The notes beneath the pieces were generated by a model, which worked only from the letters and a program-made list of their open reading frames with translations, was not told the DNA's origin and did not search any database. 64,000 bases of DNA, from positions 1 to 64,000 of the forward strand of contig CAIMWO010000044.1 in NCBI GenBank assembly GCA_903845195.1, written 5' to 3'. Of this stretch, positions 29,154 to 37,265 are shown one piece after another. Numbering within the stretch: position 1 is the stretch's first letter; each line of letters opens with the position of its first letter. Both the position numbers and the translations under genes were made by a program. This DNA comes from an uncultured Phycisphaerales bacterium (GTDB lineage: Bacteria > Planctomycetota > Phycisphaerae > WQYP01).

Positions 29154-29618
29154 ATGAGCACCCCATCCACCATTCCTCCTGCCTATCACGACCACATGAC
29201 CGCCGCCTACGAACAGTCTCTCAAGAGCTACAACGAAGGCGGCCTTCCCATCGGCTCCGTCCTCGTCGATTCCGCCGGCGTCATCATCTCCCGCGGCCAC
29301 AACCTCCGCGTCCAGACCGGCGACCCCACCGCCCACGCCGAAGTCGTCTGCCTCCGCAACGCCGGCCGCCGCCGCGATTGGCCCACCCTCACCCTCGTCT
29401 CCACCCTCTCCCCCTGCATCATGTGCACCGGCACATCCCTCCTCTACCGCATCCCCCGCATCATCATCGGCGAACACACCAACTTCCTCGGCGCCGAAGA
29501 CCTCTTCCGCCACCACGGCGTCGACCTGATCCTCCTGAACGACCCCCGCTGCATCGAACTCATGCAAAAATTCATCCGCGAAAAACCCGACCTCTGGAAC
29601 GAAGACATCGGCGCGTGA
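29154..29618 (+). CDS. nucleoside/cytosine deaminase, FCY1-like
   Basis: 154 residues of the zinc-dependent cytidine/deoxycytidylate deaminase family. HAEVVCLRNAG (~62) gives the zinc-binding His and the proton-shuttling Glu; SPCIMC (~84) gives the two zinc Cys. The C-terminal part, GAEDLFRHHGVDLILL and PDLWNEDIG, resembles fungal-type cytosine deaminases rather than TadA or CDA, so cytosine to uracil is the most likely reaction (pyrimidine salvage). It is divergent from hisF across ~115 bp and has AGGA 8 nt before the ATG. Confidence 0.85.
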   Translation: MSTPSTIPPAYHDHMTAAYEQSLKSYNEGGLPIGSVLVDSAGVIISRGHNLRVQTGDPTAHAEVVCLRNAGRRRDWPTLTLVSTLSPCIMCTGTSLLYRIPRIIIGEHTNFLGAEDLFRHHGVDLILLNDPRCIELMQKFIREKPDLWNEDIGA

Positions 29619-29645
29619 GTCTGCCGAAACATCAAAATGGACAGG

Positions 29646-31349
29646 CTACTTGCCCGGCGCGGGGGACGGAAGATTGTGCGCCGTCGCAGTGCGCAACAAA
29701 GCCGCAAGGTCTTCCGCATTGCCCGTCTGAAGCACATACACCATGCGATCCTGAACCGGCACATACAGCGTATCTCCCACCCGGCAATCCACGGTGTTGC
29801 CCGCAGTGTCGACGACCCGCAGGGACTGCGTGTCATCTCCAACTTCAAGGTTGGCAAGAGACTGCGGATCCGATGGCGCAGTTGCAGATGGCCGGGCTTC
29901 GGTCGTCGAAGGACGCGTCTCAGAGCCTGCAGCGGCCGAACCTGCTACCGGCGCATTCCCCTGAAAACTCCCGACCGCGGCCACCGCATAATCCTCCCCC
30001 TGAAAAATCGCGATGTACGGCAGCGCTTCCGGATGCAGCCGCTGAAAAAGCACCGCCCCCCCAAAAAGATGGGCCGTGACCCCGCGATCTTCCGTCGGCG
30101 ACGGCACCGGAATAATCGCAAGAGACTCAGCCAACGCAAGACTCGGAACGCTCGGATCAATACTCTGCATTCTCACTTCCGCATTCTGCTTACCCGTCGG
30201 CGGCAAAAGCCAGATGGGCGTCTTCGTATCCTCAAGCAGCTTGCGTGCCAGCGGAAGTTGCAAAGACAGATCAGTGATCGCCAGGGCGTCGACGTACGCG
30301 TGCAGGTCCGTTGTCTTGGCGGTTCGAGTAAACAGCAGCTTGTGCGTCAGCAGCGCGTCACCGCTGCCCAGGAGAAGGATCGGCTTTTCGCCGGCCGCCG
30401 GCTTCTTGGCCGCCGCATACGCTGCCAGATAGTACGCCCGATACGCAAGAATCTGATCGTCGGTAAGCTCCACCGTCGCGGGAAGATCCGGCGTGACGGC
30501 AATGGCGGTAAGCGTGTGATGACTGCGAATCATCGCATCGGCAATGTACTGATTGAACGCCGCTACCGATTTCGGATCGGGCGTATCGAGCACAGGCACG
30601 CTCACCCGCAAAATCAGCGACGACTTGGCTTTGGCGAAGTCGCCAAAGAGGGCCGCAAGCTGATCGCCAGAAGCCTCCAGCGATGCCCCGACCACCGGAA
30701 CCCGCCGGGCCTCCGGATCGAACAGAAAGGCTTCATCCAGTAAAAACCGATGAATGCTGGTCCGCGCCGCAAAATCCGGAAAAAAACCCGCAATCGCCGC
30801 AGCGCACCGCGGCAGCGGCGTGACCCACGGATTCACCGGCGGCTTGGCGGAATCAGCGCCGGCCCCGCCCACACCCCGGGGCGGAAAAATGGCCAGGAGT
30901 TGCAGGCCGCTGGGATGAACGATCGCAACGTCTGAGGTGGCGTCGGGCTGAAAATGAAGCTCATACGGCCCGGCCGCACTGAACGCGACGGGCACATCGA
31001 GCTTCACCGACTTACCCGCCCCCACCGCCGTGGCCGCGATCGGCACCGTCACCTGAGACTTGAACGGCTTCTTCGGCGCCGGAACCGGGCCAAAAGCGAT
31101 GTGCCCCGCCAGCGGCATGTCGCGGTCGGCAAGGTTCTCGAAAAGTAACGAAAACGTAGCCGCTTCCTTTGCCAGATAAACGCCCGATGGATGATCCGCA
31201 CCAATCAGCGTGACACGCAGAGGTGAATCCGCCAGCGCGCAATTCACCGTCAAGCACGCCGCAAAAATAGCGACTACACACTGAACCACTGAAAATGGAA
31301 AAGGGAGAATCGGCAAACGAAAAGAAGCTAAAGGACGTCCGTGTCGCAT
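29646..31349 (-). CDS. exported protein of unknown function
   Basis: About 567 residues from the ATG at 31349; in-frame ATGs at 31403 and 31451 exist and no start has a strong ribosome site. Signal peptide FSVVQCVVAIFAACLTVNCALA (~20-40). An Ig-like N-terminal part (YLAKEAATFSLLFENLADRD) is followed by an alpha/beta region around 170-420 with LLLGSGDALLTHKLLF and ALAITDLSLQLPLARKLLEDTKTPIWLLPP, reminiscent of TIM-barrel glycosidases of exported planctomycete proteins but without a catalytic motif I can name. The C-terminus has a short beta-rich domain (NTVDCRVGDTLYVPVQDRMVYVLQ). It is divergent from the GH57 gene, 100 bp apart. Contains a degenerate heptad repeat. Confidence 0.7.
   Translation of the reverse strand: MRHGRPLASFRLPILPFPFSVVQCVVAIFAACLTVNCALADSPLRVTLIGADHPSGVYLAKEAATFSLLFENLADRDMPLAGHIAFGPVPAPKKPFKSQVTVPIAATAVGAGKSVKLDVPVAFSAAGPYELHFQPDATSDVAIVHPSGLQLLAIFPPRGVGGAGADSAKPPVNPWVTPLPRCAAAIAGFFPDFAARTSIHRFLLDEAFLFDPEARRVPVVGASLEASGDQLAALFGDFAKAKSSLILRVSVPVLDTPDPKSVAAFNQYIADAMIRSHHTLTAIAVTPDLPATVELTDDQILAYRAYYLAAYAAAKKPAAGEKPILLLGSGDALLTHKLLFTRTAKTTDLHAYVDALAITDLSLQLPLARKLLEDTKTPIWLLPPTGKQNAEVRMQSIDPSVPSLALAESLAIIPVPSPTEDRGVTAHLFGGAVLFQRLHPEALPYIAIFQGEDYAVAAVGSFQGNAPVAGSAAAGSETRPSTTEARPSATAPSDPQSLANLEVGDDTQSLRVVDTAGNTVDCRVGDTLYVPVQDRMVYVLQTGNAEDLAALLRTATAHNLPSPAPGK
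30160..30190. repeat. degenerate heptad tandem repeat inside the 29646 gene
   Basis: On the plus strand GCATTCT (30167), CACTTCC (30174) and GCATTCT (30181) are adjacent 7-bp units, flanked by further partial matches. The coding strand reads as repeats of the AGAATGC type and encodes the segment KQNAEVRMQSI near residue 390. Confidence 0.55.
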
Positions 31350-31436
31350 GGAATGGTTGTACAGAAGCAACCCCGCGGATTCAAGCGCGGGCGAAAGAAT
31401 TAACATAGGCCAATAGTGCAAGGGGAAGCCCAGCCG

Positions 31437-31442
31437 TATAAT
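31437..31442 (+). promoter_or_regulatory. perfect -10 box 7 bp before the GH57 start (possible leaderless mRNA)
   Basis: TATAAT at 31437-31442; transcription would begin at about 31449-31450, the first base of the GH57 ATG. No -35 match of quality and no ribosome site are present. Confidence 0.35.
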
Positions 31443-31449
31443 CGCGCGC

Positions 31450-32676
31450 ATGCCATCGGTCTGTATTTACTTGCAGGTGCATCAACCCTTCCGGTTGCGG
31501 AAGTACAGCATTTTCGACTCCGCGCCGAACTATTTCGATGACGGCCACAATCGCGCCGTCATCGAACGCGTGGCAGCAAAATGCTACCTGCCGGTGCTGC
31601 GGATCCTCCGGGAGCAGATCGTGCGCTTAGGCGGGCGCTTTCGCTGTGCACTGTCGGTGACGGGCACGGCCCTGGAGCAGTTCGAACAGCACGCGCCGGA
31701 AGTCGTGCAGGCGATTCATGCACTCGCCCAAACCGGCGGCACAGAATTCCTCGGCGAAACCTACCACCACAGCCTCGCCGGTTTGTACTGCCCCACCGAG
31801 TTTACCGAACAAGTGACCCTCCACCGCGAAATGCTGCGGCGAGTGCTCGGAGTGGTGCCGCGGACATTTCGCAATACCGAACTCATTTATTCCAACGGCA
31901 TCGCGGCACAAGTGGCAAACCTCGGGTTTGAAACACAATTGGCAGAAGGCTGGGAGGCGGTGCTGAACAAACGCAGCGCAGCGTTTGTCTATGAATCCGT
32001 CGGGGATTCCCGCCACCCGAACGCCACATCACCCGCCGCTGCGAAAGGCCCGGCGAATCTGCCATTGAACCTGCTCCTGCGAAACTACCGCATGAGCGAC
32101 CTGATCGCCTTCAAGTTCAGCGATCCGCGTGCCCCGGAATTCCCCGTCACTGTCGAAAAGTTCGCCGAACAGGTAGGCCAGATCGGCGGCCACCTGTGCA
32201 ACGTGTTCATGGACATGGAAACCTTCGGCGAGCATCAGGCAGCGGAAACGGGCATCCTCGATTTTCTCGCAGCCATGCCCGAAAAGCTGCTGGAAGCAAA
32301 CTGTGATTTCGTGACACCCACCGAAGCGGTGGCGGAATACCAGAGCGCCGGCGTGCTGGATGTTCCGATGGCCATGTCCTGGGCGGATGAATCGCGCGAT
32401 GTCTCTGCCTGGGTGGGCAACGCCATGCAGGCCAACGCGGTGCAGGAACTGTACAAGCTGGAACCGAACGTCAAACGCAAAGCCGCCGCCGGCGACCCCA
32501 AGGTGCTAGCCGATTGGCGAAAACTCACCACCAGCGATCACTCTTACTACATGAGCACCAAACGCTGGTCCGACGGTGCCGTCCACGGCTACTTCAGCCC
32601 CTACGAATCCCCCTACGATGCCTACATCAACTTCATGAATGTGCTGGAAAACCTGCGTGCGCGGGTGGCCCGCTAA
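31450..32676 (+). CDS. glycoside hydrolase family 57 (alpha-amylase-like)
   Basis: 408 residues, cytoplasmic (no signal peptide). GH57 motifs in order: LQVHQPFRL (~8), GGTEFLGETYHHSLAGL, FRNTELIYSN with the catalytic nucleophile Glu (~141), and FMDMETFGEHQ with the acid/base Asp (~257). The C-terminal helices (WADESRDVSAWVGNAMQ) are typical of the bacterial alpha-amylase subgroup. It probably acts on alpha-1,4 or branched glucans such as intracellular glycogen. It is convergent with the SRPBCC gene, with 4 bp between the stops. Confidence 0.92.
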   Translation: MPSVCIYLQVHQPFRLRKYSIFDSAPNYFDDGHNRAVIERVAAKCYLPVLRILREQIVRLGGRFRCALSVTGTALEQFEQHAPEVVQAIHALAQTGGTEFLGETYHHSLAGLYCPTEFTEQVTLHREMLRRVLGVVPRTFRNTELIYSNGIAAQVANLGFETQLAEGWEAVLNKRSAAFVYESVGDSRHPNATSPAAAKGPANLPLNLLLRNYRMSDLIAFKFSDPRAPEFPVTVEKFAEQVGQIGGHLCNVFMDMETFGEHQAAETGILDFLAAMPEKLLEANCDFVTPTEAVAEYQSAGVLDVPMAMSWADESRDVSAWVGNAMQANAVQELYKLEPNVKRKAAAGDPKVLADWRKLTTSDHSYYMSTKRWSDGAVHGYFSPYESPYDAYINFMNVLENLRARVAR

Positions 32677-32680
32677 GACC

Positions 32681-33130
32681 TCAGCGATCCCAATTCCGAA
32701 AAACATACCGGTGGATGTGCTTCAGTGCCGCGGCAATGAGCATGCCCTTGAACCATGCGAACCGCCCGATGACCGAAAATCGCGTGGTACGGGTGATACT
32801 CGTTCCCCCGCCGGAAGAAGGCGCCAGCTCAAATGTATCTTCAATTGCGGACACGCAGTTCCGGAAGTAAATGTCGGTTTCGATCATTCGAAAAGAAAGT
32901 TGCCGCGGCGGATCCCAGATCAAAATCTGCTGCTGGATCGTGCCACTGTTCGAAATGCATTCGCGGCGGGAACCTACTCCGCCCGCGCCGTCCGGAAGCC
33001 TGCAGGCCACAGGACGCGGAACACCCAGCCGAAACGGCAACGAATTCGAACCATCCATCTGTGCGTTGCACAGCAGCGGCCAAAGTGTTTCCGGTGGCTT
33101 CGATGAAAGATGCGCGGTACGAACGAGCAT
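32681..33130 (-). CDS. SRPBCC (START/polyketide-cyclase-like) family protein
   Basis: 149 residues. The pattern SSKPPETLWPLLCNAQ at the start, ILIWDPPRQLSFRM in the middle (~75-90), the strand DTFELAPSSGGGTSITRTTRF (~110-130) and a final long helix are typical of the SRPBCC helix-grip fold, which binds hydrophobic small molecules. The ligand is unknown. It is downstream of pdaD in the same direction (97-bp gap) and both starts share the upstream sequence CGGAGTTCCC, so a small operon or co-regulation is possible. Confidence 0.75.
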   Translation of the reverse strand: MLVRTAHLSSKPPETLWPLLCNAQMDGSNSLPFRLGVPRPVACRLPDGAGGVGSRRECISNSGTIQQQILIWDPPRQLSFRMIETDIYFRNCVSAIEDTFELAPSSGGGTSITRTTRFSVIGRFAWFKGMLIAAALKHIHRYVFRNWDR

Positions 33131-33227
33131 GGGGAACTCCGAGCGCCGACTATCACATCAATGATAGGCTGCCCCACAATACCATCGCACCTGGCACAGC
33201 ACGCTGCCCCCACGCGGTGCTCAAAAC

Positions 33228-33788
33228 TCACATGATAAATACCGCCGCCGCAATCACCGTCGTCCACAGCCCGTTCTTGTCCCCCTCAGCCGATTGAACG
33301 ATGTTACGCGTACGGACAGTCGCCCCCGACATGCGGTAAATTTCCTTCCGCTGATCGTAATTCCGGGCTGGGTCAAATTCGATGCCCAGGGTCGTAGCCA
33401 GCATCGTGGCAGCCATGTCTTCGACAAAATCGCCGGTCTTCTCTTCCGTCATCCCGAAGCCGTGTTGTTCGGAAATGTACCCGTACTGGTCCTTGATCGG
33501 CCGTGCAACGCCGATCCCAGCGCACAGCAGCCGGTTGGGCTCATCCGTCGAACACTCAGACATCAGCCCGAAAACAATCTGCCCCGGCGAGAGCCGCCGT
33601 ATCCCATCAGACACCGTGATGATCTTGCATTGCGACGGCAAGATGCCCGACACCTGCACCAGATTGAATTTCTCAATCCCGGCATGGCGCATCGCCAGCT
33701 CCAGCGACTGCGGCCGGTACTTGTGCCGCCCCGTGCCCTTCGTAAAGAAGACCGCCTTGGGGATGGGTGTGATCCATGCGTCGGACAT
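33228..33788 (-). CDS. pdaD: pyruvoyl-dependent arginine decarboxylase
   Basis: 186 residues from the ATG at 33788 with GGAG 6 nt upstream. The enzyme converts arginine to agmatine for polyamine synthesis after self-cleavage that creates a pyruvoyl group. Family motifs: VFFTKGTGRHKY, NLVQVSGILPSQCK (~42-55), DEPNRLLCAGIGVA, HGFGMTEEKTGDFVEDMAATMLA, and IYRMSGATVRTRNIVQSAEGDKNGLWTTV. Archaeal enzymes cleave inside VSS; here the second Ser is Gly (S47-G48), so the pyruvoyl group would have to come from Ser47. Other annotation of the fold is unlikely. Confidence 0.9.
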   Translation of the reverse strand: MSDAWITPIPKAVFFTKGTGRHKYRPQSLELAMRHAGIEKFNLVQVSGILPSQCKIITVSDGIRRLSPGQIVFGLMSECSTDEPNRLLCAGIGVARPIKDQYGYISEQHGFGMTEEKTGDFVEDMAATMLATTLGIEFDPARNYDQRKEIYRMSGATVRTRNIVQSAEGDKNGLWTTVIAAAVFIM

Positions 33789-33957
33789 TGGGAACTCCGA
33801 TGAATGCGGGCATGATAAACGCGCGCCCTGAAACATCAAACGTACAACAACAGCGGCAACTGTAAGAAATTATCGGCAATTTCCGCAAATCGCGTGACGA
33901 CCGATTCCCGCCCATCGAGTTTCATGTTTACCACTTCGCGTTTATCCTGATGGAACT

Positions 33958-35322
33958 ATGGGTTTGCTGCTGGACATCTGTTATTTCGTCGCCCTGCTCT
34001 GTGCACTGCCCGTGCTGCTGGTAAAAAGCTGGCGCACCGGCAAGTACCGCACCGATTGGGCCGCCCGCTTTGGACGCTACCCCGCGAATTCAGAATTCAG
34101 AATTCAGAATTCAGATTTAAAATTAAAATTAAAACGCATCGCCATCCACTGCGTCAGCGTCGGCGAACTGCTCTCCGTGCGCGGCTTGGTCGACAAACTC
34201 CTCGCCGCCGATGAGCAACTCGACATCGTCATCACCACCACCACCGACACCGGCACCGCCCGAGCTCGCGAACTCTACCCCCCCGCCGGCCACGCCAACC
34301 ACAACCCGCGCATACGCACCCTGCGCTATCCCCTGGATTTTTCCTTCGCGGTCGAATCCTTTTACGATCACGTGCGACCCGACCTCGTGGTGCTCGTCGA
34401 ACTCGAAACCTGGCCCAACTTCATCCGCGTCGCCCGCGGTCGCCGAATCCCCGTGGCCATCATCAACGGTCGCCTGACCCAGCGCTCCACCAAACGCTAC
34501 CTCCTCGTCCGCCCCATCGTGGCATGGATGCTCCGGAAAATCACCTGGTTCGGCATCCAAACCCAAACCATCGCCACACGCTTTGAACGCCTCGGCGCAC
34601 CCCGTGACCGCATGGCCATCCTTCCGACCCTCAAATACGACACCGCAGACTTGAGCGACCGCATCCCCGGCGCCGCCGCCCTGGCCGCAGCCTGCGGCAT
34701 CACGCCCGATCACCGCCTATTCGTCGGCGGATCGACCGGCCCCGGCGAAGAAGACCCGCTCCTGGCAACCTATCTGAAACTTCGCAGACCCTTCCCCGCC
34801 CTCCGCCTGGCGATCGCCCCCCGCAAACCCGAAACCGTCCCCGACGTCATCGCCGCGATCGAACTGGCCGGCCTGAAAGTCGTCCGCCGCACCCAACGGC
34901 CTGACGGCGCAACGACAACATCGCCCCTCACCCCTGACGAAGTACTGCTGCTCGACACACTGGGCGAACTGAAAAAACTCTATTCCCTCGGCTTCGGCGC
35001 GTTCGTTGGCCGATCCCTCGTTCCCCTCGGCGGCAGCGATATGATCGAAGTCGCCGCCATGGGCAAACCCTGCTGCTTTGGTCCCCACACGCACAACTTC
35101 GCCGAAGCCGTCGAGTTACTGCTGACCAACGACGCCGCCGCGACGGTGCAAAATGAAGAAGAATTAGGCCGCATCATCGAGCGCTGGCTGGCAGATCCCG
35201 CCACAGCCGCAGCCACGGGAAGCAAAGCCCGGTCAGTCATCGCCCAGCAGCGCGGCTCCACCGAAAAATACGTCGCCCAGCTCCTCGCAATCCTGCGCAA
35301 TCCCCCCGCAAACACACCCTAA
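33958..35322 (+). CDS. waaA: 3-deoxy-D-manno-octulosonic acid (Kdo) transferase WaaA
   Basis: 454 residues. GT30 glycosyltransferase that adds Kdo to lipid A precursor at the inner membrane. It starts with a membrane anchor (LLLDICYFVALLCALPVLLV), then IHCVSVGELLSVRGL (~61), ITTTTDTGTARA, PDLVVLVELETWPNF (~150), and the C-terminal nucleotide-sugar part FGAFVGRSLVPLGGSDMIEVAAMGKPCCFGPHTHNF (~345). Residues 44-59 (NSEFRIQ...KLKLK) are an insertion before the first conserved strand, encoded by a heptad repeat. Presence implies a lipid-A-type outer membrane. proB follows 53 bp later. Confidence 0.95.
   Translation: MGLLLDICYFVALLCALPVLLVKSWRTGKYRTDWAARFGRYPANSEFRIQNSDLKLKLKRIAIHCVSVGELLSVRGLVDKLLAADEQLDIVITTTTDTGTARARELYPPAGHANHNPRIRTLRYPLDFSFAVESFYDHVRPDLVVLVELETWPNFIRVARGRRIPVAIINGRLTQRSTKRYLLVRPIVAWMLRKITWFGIQTQTIATRFERLGAPRDRMAILPTLKYDTADLSDRIPGAAALAAACGITPDHRLFVGGSTGPGEEDPLLATYLKLRRPFPALRLAIAPRKPETVPDVIAAIELAGLKVVRRTQRPDGATTTSPLTPDEVLLLDTLGELKKLYSLGFGAFVGRSLVPLGGSDMIEVAAMGKPCCFGPHTHNFAEAVELLLTNDAAATVQNEEELGRIIERWLADPATAAATGSKARSVIAQQRGSTEKYVAQLLAILRNPPANTP
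34087..34135. repeat. heptad tandem repeat inside waaA
   Basis: Four exact copies of AATTCAG (34087, 34094, 34101, 34108), then three decaying A/T-rich units in the same 7-bp register. All codons are sense, and the array encodes residues 44-59 of WaaA. Confidence 0.9.
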
Positions 35323-35375
35323 CCGATGCCCGATCCTTTGCGGCTCGCAGGGTTTTGGTGTTCAATAGTTGCATT

Positions 35376-36512
35376 ATGGAAACGAGCCACACAACCAGTA
35401 CCGTCGATCGCAAGGCGATCTTGAAGGGCGTGCGGTCGGTGGTGGTCAAAATCGGAACCAACGCCCTCTCCGGCGCCGACGGCCACCTCGATAACCAACT
35501 CATCGGCCATTTCGCCGAGCAGGTCGCGGGCCTCGTAGCACGTGGCATTCAAGTCACCATGGTCTCCAGCGGAGCCATCGGCGCGGGCATCACCGAATTG
35601 GGATTGCCCGGCCGTCCCAAGGAACTCCCGCTGCTCCAGGCATCCGCCAGCGTCGGACAGTCCATCCTCATGCGCCTGTTTGCCGCCGCCTTCAAACCCC
35701 ACGGCATGCACGTCGGCCAGATCCTCATCACCCGCGGCGATTTTGAACACCGCGGCCGCTACCTGAATCTGCGCAACTGCATCCAGGCCCTGCAAAAATG
35801 CAAGGCCATCCCCATCGTCAATGAAAATGATTCCGTCGCCGTAGCCGAAATTAAGTTCGGCGACAATGACCTCATCGCCGCCCAGGTCACCAACCTCCTC
35901 CGCGCCGATCTGCTCATCCTGCTCACCGTCGTCGACGGCCTCCTCGACGCCTCCGGACAAACCATCGCCGTCGTTCAAGACGTCGAAGACGCCTCGGGCA
36001 ATGTCGATTCCAAAAAGAAAAGCTCTCACGGCACCGGCGGCATGGGCAGCAAACTTTTCGCCGCCGGAACCGTCAAAACCGCCGGCGAGCCCGTGATGAT
36101 CGCCAACGGCAAACGACCCAACGTCATTCGCGATCTGCTCGATGGCGTGGAAACCGGTACGCTCATTCTGCCCGCCAGCCGCAAACTCTCCAGCCGCTCA
36201 CGCTGGATCGGCCTGACCGCACGCACCCTCGGCACCCTCATCGTCGATGACGGCGCCGCCAAGGCGCTGCGGGCCAACAAAAGCCTTCTGGCCAGCGGCA
36301 TCGTGGAAATCAAAGGCGAATTCGAAGCCGGTGACGCCGTCCTGATCATGGACAAGAACGGCGTGACCGTGGCCCGGGGACTGACCAATTACACACACGT
36401 GGAGATCACGAAAATCCGCGGCCACAAGAGCGGCGAATTCGCCCAATTACTCGACATGGAAACCTACTACGACGAAGTCATTCATCGTGATGACCTGGTC
36501 GTCGAAACCTGA
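35376..36512 (+). CDS. proB: glutamate 5-kinase ProB
   Basis: 378 residues from METSHTTSTVD; an ATG at 35355 is also in frame. First step of proline synthesis, phosphorylating glutamate. Kinase motifs: VVVKIGTNALSG (~22), MVSSGAIGAGI, PIVNENDSVAVAEIKFGDNDLIAA (~148), LLTVVDGLLDASG, GTGGMGSKLFAAG (~220). A C-terminal PUA domain (~280-372; VEIKGEFEAGDAVLIMD, HVEITKIRGHKSGEF) is kept, as in enterobacterial ProB. proA is not adjacent. Confidence 0.96.
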   Translation: METSHTTSTVDRKAILKGVRSVVVKIGTNALSGADGHLDNQLIGHFAEQVAGLVARGIQVTMVSSGAIGAGITELGLPGRPKELPLLQASASVGQSILMRLFAAAFKPHGMHVGQILITRGDFEHRGRYLNLRNCIQALQKCKAIPIVNENDSVAVAEIKFGDNDLIAAQVTNLLRADLLILLTVVDGLLDASGQTIAVVQDVEDASGNVDSKKKSSHGTGGMGSKLFAAGTVKTAGEPVMIANGKRPNVIRDLLDGVETGTLILPASRKLSSRSRWIGLTARTLGTLIVDDGAAKALRANKSLLASGIVEIKGEFEAGDAVLIMDKNGVTVARGLTNYTHVEITKIRGHKSGEFAQLLDMETYYDEVIHRDDLVVET

Positions 36513-36600
36513 ATCTCCCCTCTTCCCAAATCAGCGGCCTACAATAATTCTGTATTTCTGGCAGTTCTCTAAGTGGGCCCCTTTTTTGGGAGGATAGGCC

Positions 36601-36888
36601 ATGAAATTCCTCTGTACCCACACGTTGCCACCCCACGGCGTCACGCCGGAACAGCTGCGGCAGCTGGGACTCGCCGCCCAATCGGACCCGAAAATTCGCG
36701 GGTACCGATCCTTCTGCAACCTTTCCGAAGGAAAGGCCGCATGCGTGATGGAAGCACCCGACAAGAACACTCTGATCGAATGGTTCCGCCAAATGAAGAT
36801 GCCGTTCGACACCATCGTTCCGGTGGAGTTCGAAGGCGACCGCGGAAACATCCACGAAGAATCACCGGCCCTCGCAGCTTCCGTCTGA
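36601..36888 (+). CDS. small DUF4242-like protein
   Basis: 95 residues with a strong ribosome site (GGGAGGA, 8 nt upstream). The pattern FLCTHTLPPHGVTPEQL followed by SDPKIRGYRSFCNLSEGKAACVMEAPDKNTLIEWFRQMKMPFDTIVPVE resembles the ferredoxin-like DUF4242 family, some members of which bind nickel. The metal ligands are not obvious here. No signal peptide. It follows proB by 88 bp and precedes a terminator-like hairpin. Function unknown. Confidence 0.75.
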   Translation: MKFLCTHTLPPHGVTPEQLRQLGLAAQSDPKIRGYRSFCNLSEGKAACVMEAPDKNTLIEWFRQMKMPFDTIVPVEFEGDRGNIHEESPALAASV

Positions 36889-36916
36889 ATCGCCTGATCG
36901 CCCGCTGAAGCCACCT

Positions 36917-36966
36917 CCCCGGCATCCCCACCCGAACGACTCCCGCCAAGGAGCCGCCGGGGTTTT
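36917..36966 (+). terminator. terminator-like stem-loop after the DUF4242 gene
   Basis: CCCCGGC (36917-36923) pairs exactly with GCCGGGG (36956-36962), followed by TTTT. A smaller inner stem CTCC/GGAG (36940-36943 with 36950-36953) lies inside the loop. It is placed between the DUF4242 stop and the convergent tRNA gene. Confidence 0.45.
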
Positions 36967-36969
36967 CCA

Positions 36970-37043
36970 TGCGCCCGGAGGGATTCGAACCCCCAACAAC
37001 CAGATTCGAAGTCTGGGACTCTATCCAATTGAGCTACGGGCGC
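36970..37043 (-). tRNA. tRNA-Arg (anticodon UCG)
   Basis: Complete cloverleaf on the minus strand: acceptor arm GCGCCCG (37043-37037) pairs with CGGGCGC (36977-36971); the D-arm has GCTC..GAGT; the anticodon stem CCAGA/TCTGG encloses loop CTTCGAA, anticodon TCG at 37009-37007; the T-arm carries GGTTCGAATCC. The discriminator is A (36970). The 3' CCA is not encoded. Reads CGA. Confidence 0.95.
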
Positions 37044-37054
37044 TTCTCAAGCAG

Positions 37055-37082
37055 TGAATTATGAATGGAGAACAGTGAAAAG
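37055..37082. repeat. degenerate heptad repeat next to the tRNA gene
   Basis: TGAATTA, TGAATGG, AGAACAG and TGAAAAG follow each other in 7-bp register 11 bp upstream of the tRNA-Arg 5' end. It lies in the tRNA promoter area, and no gene covers it. Confidence 0.5.
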
Positions 37083-37265
37083 GAAAGGGGCGGGGATCTC
37101 CGAATCCGATGCGTGCATTCGCGAGGGGCTTCGTTACAATTCGCATATGCATTTCTGAAAATGACCTTGTGCGTTCGCTTGGCACCGCGCATTACGGGCC
37201 TGAAGAGTTCGGCCATTCTGTCCACGGAAAACACCCCATCACGTTGCCTCTACTGGAGACCGGAT

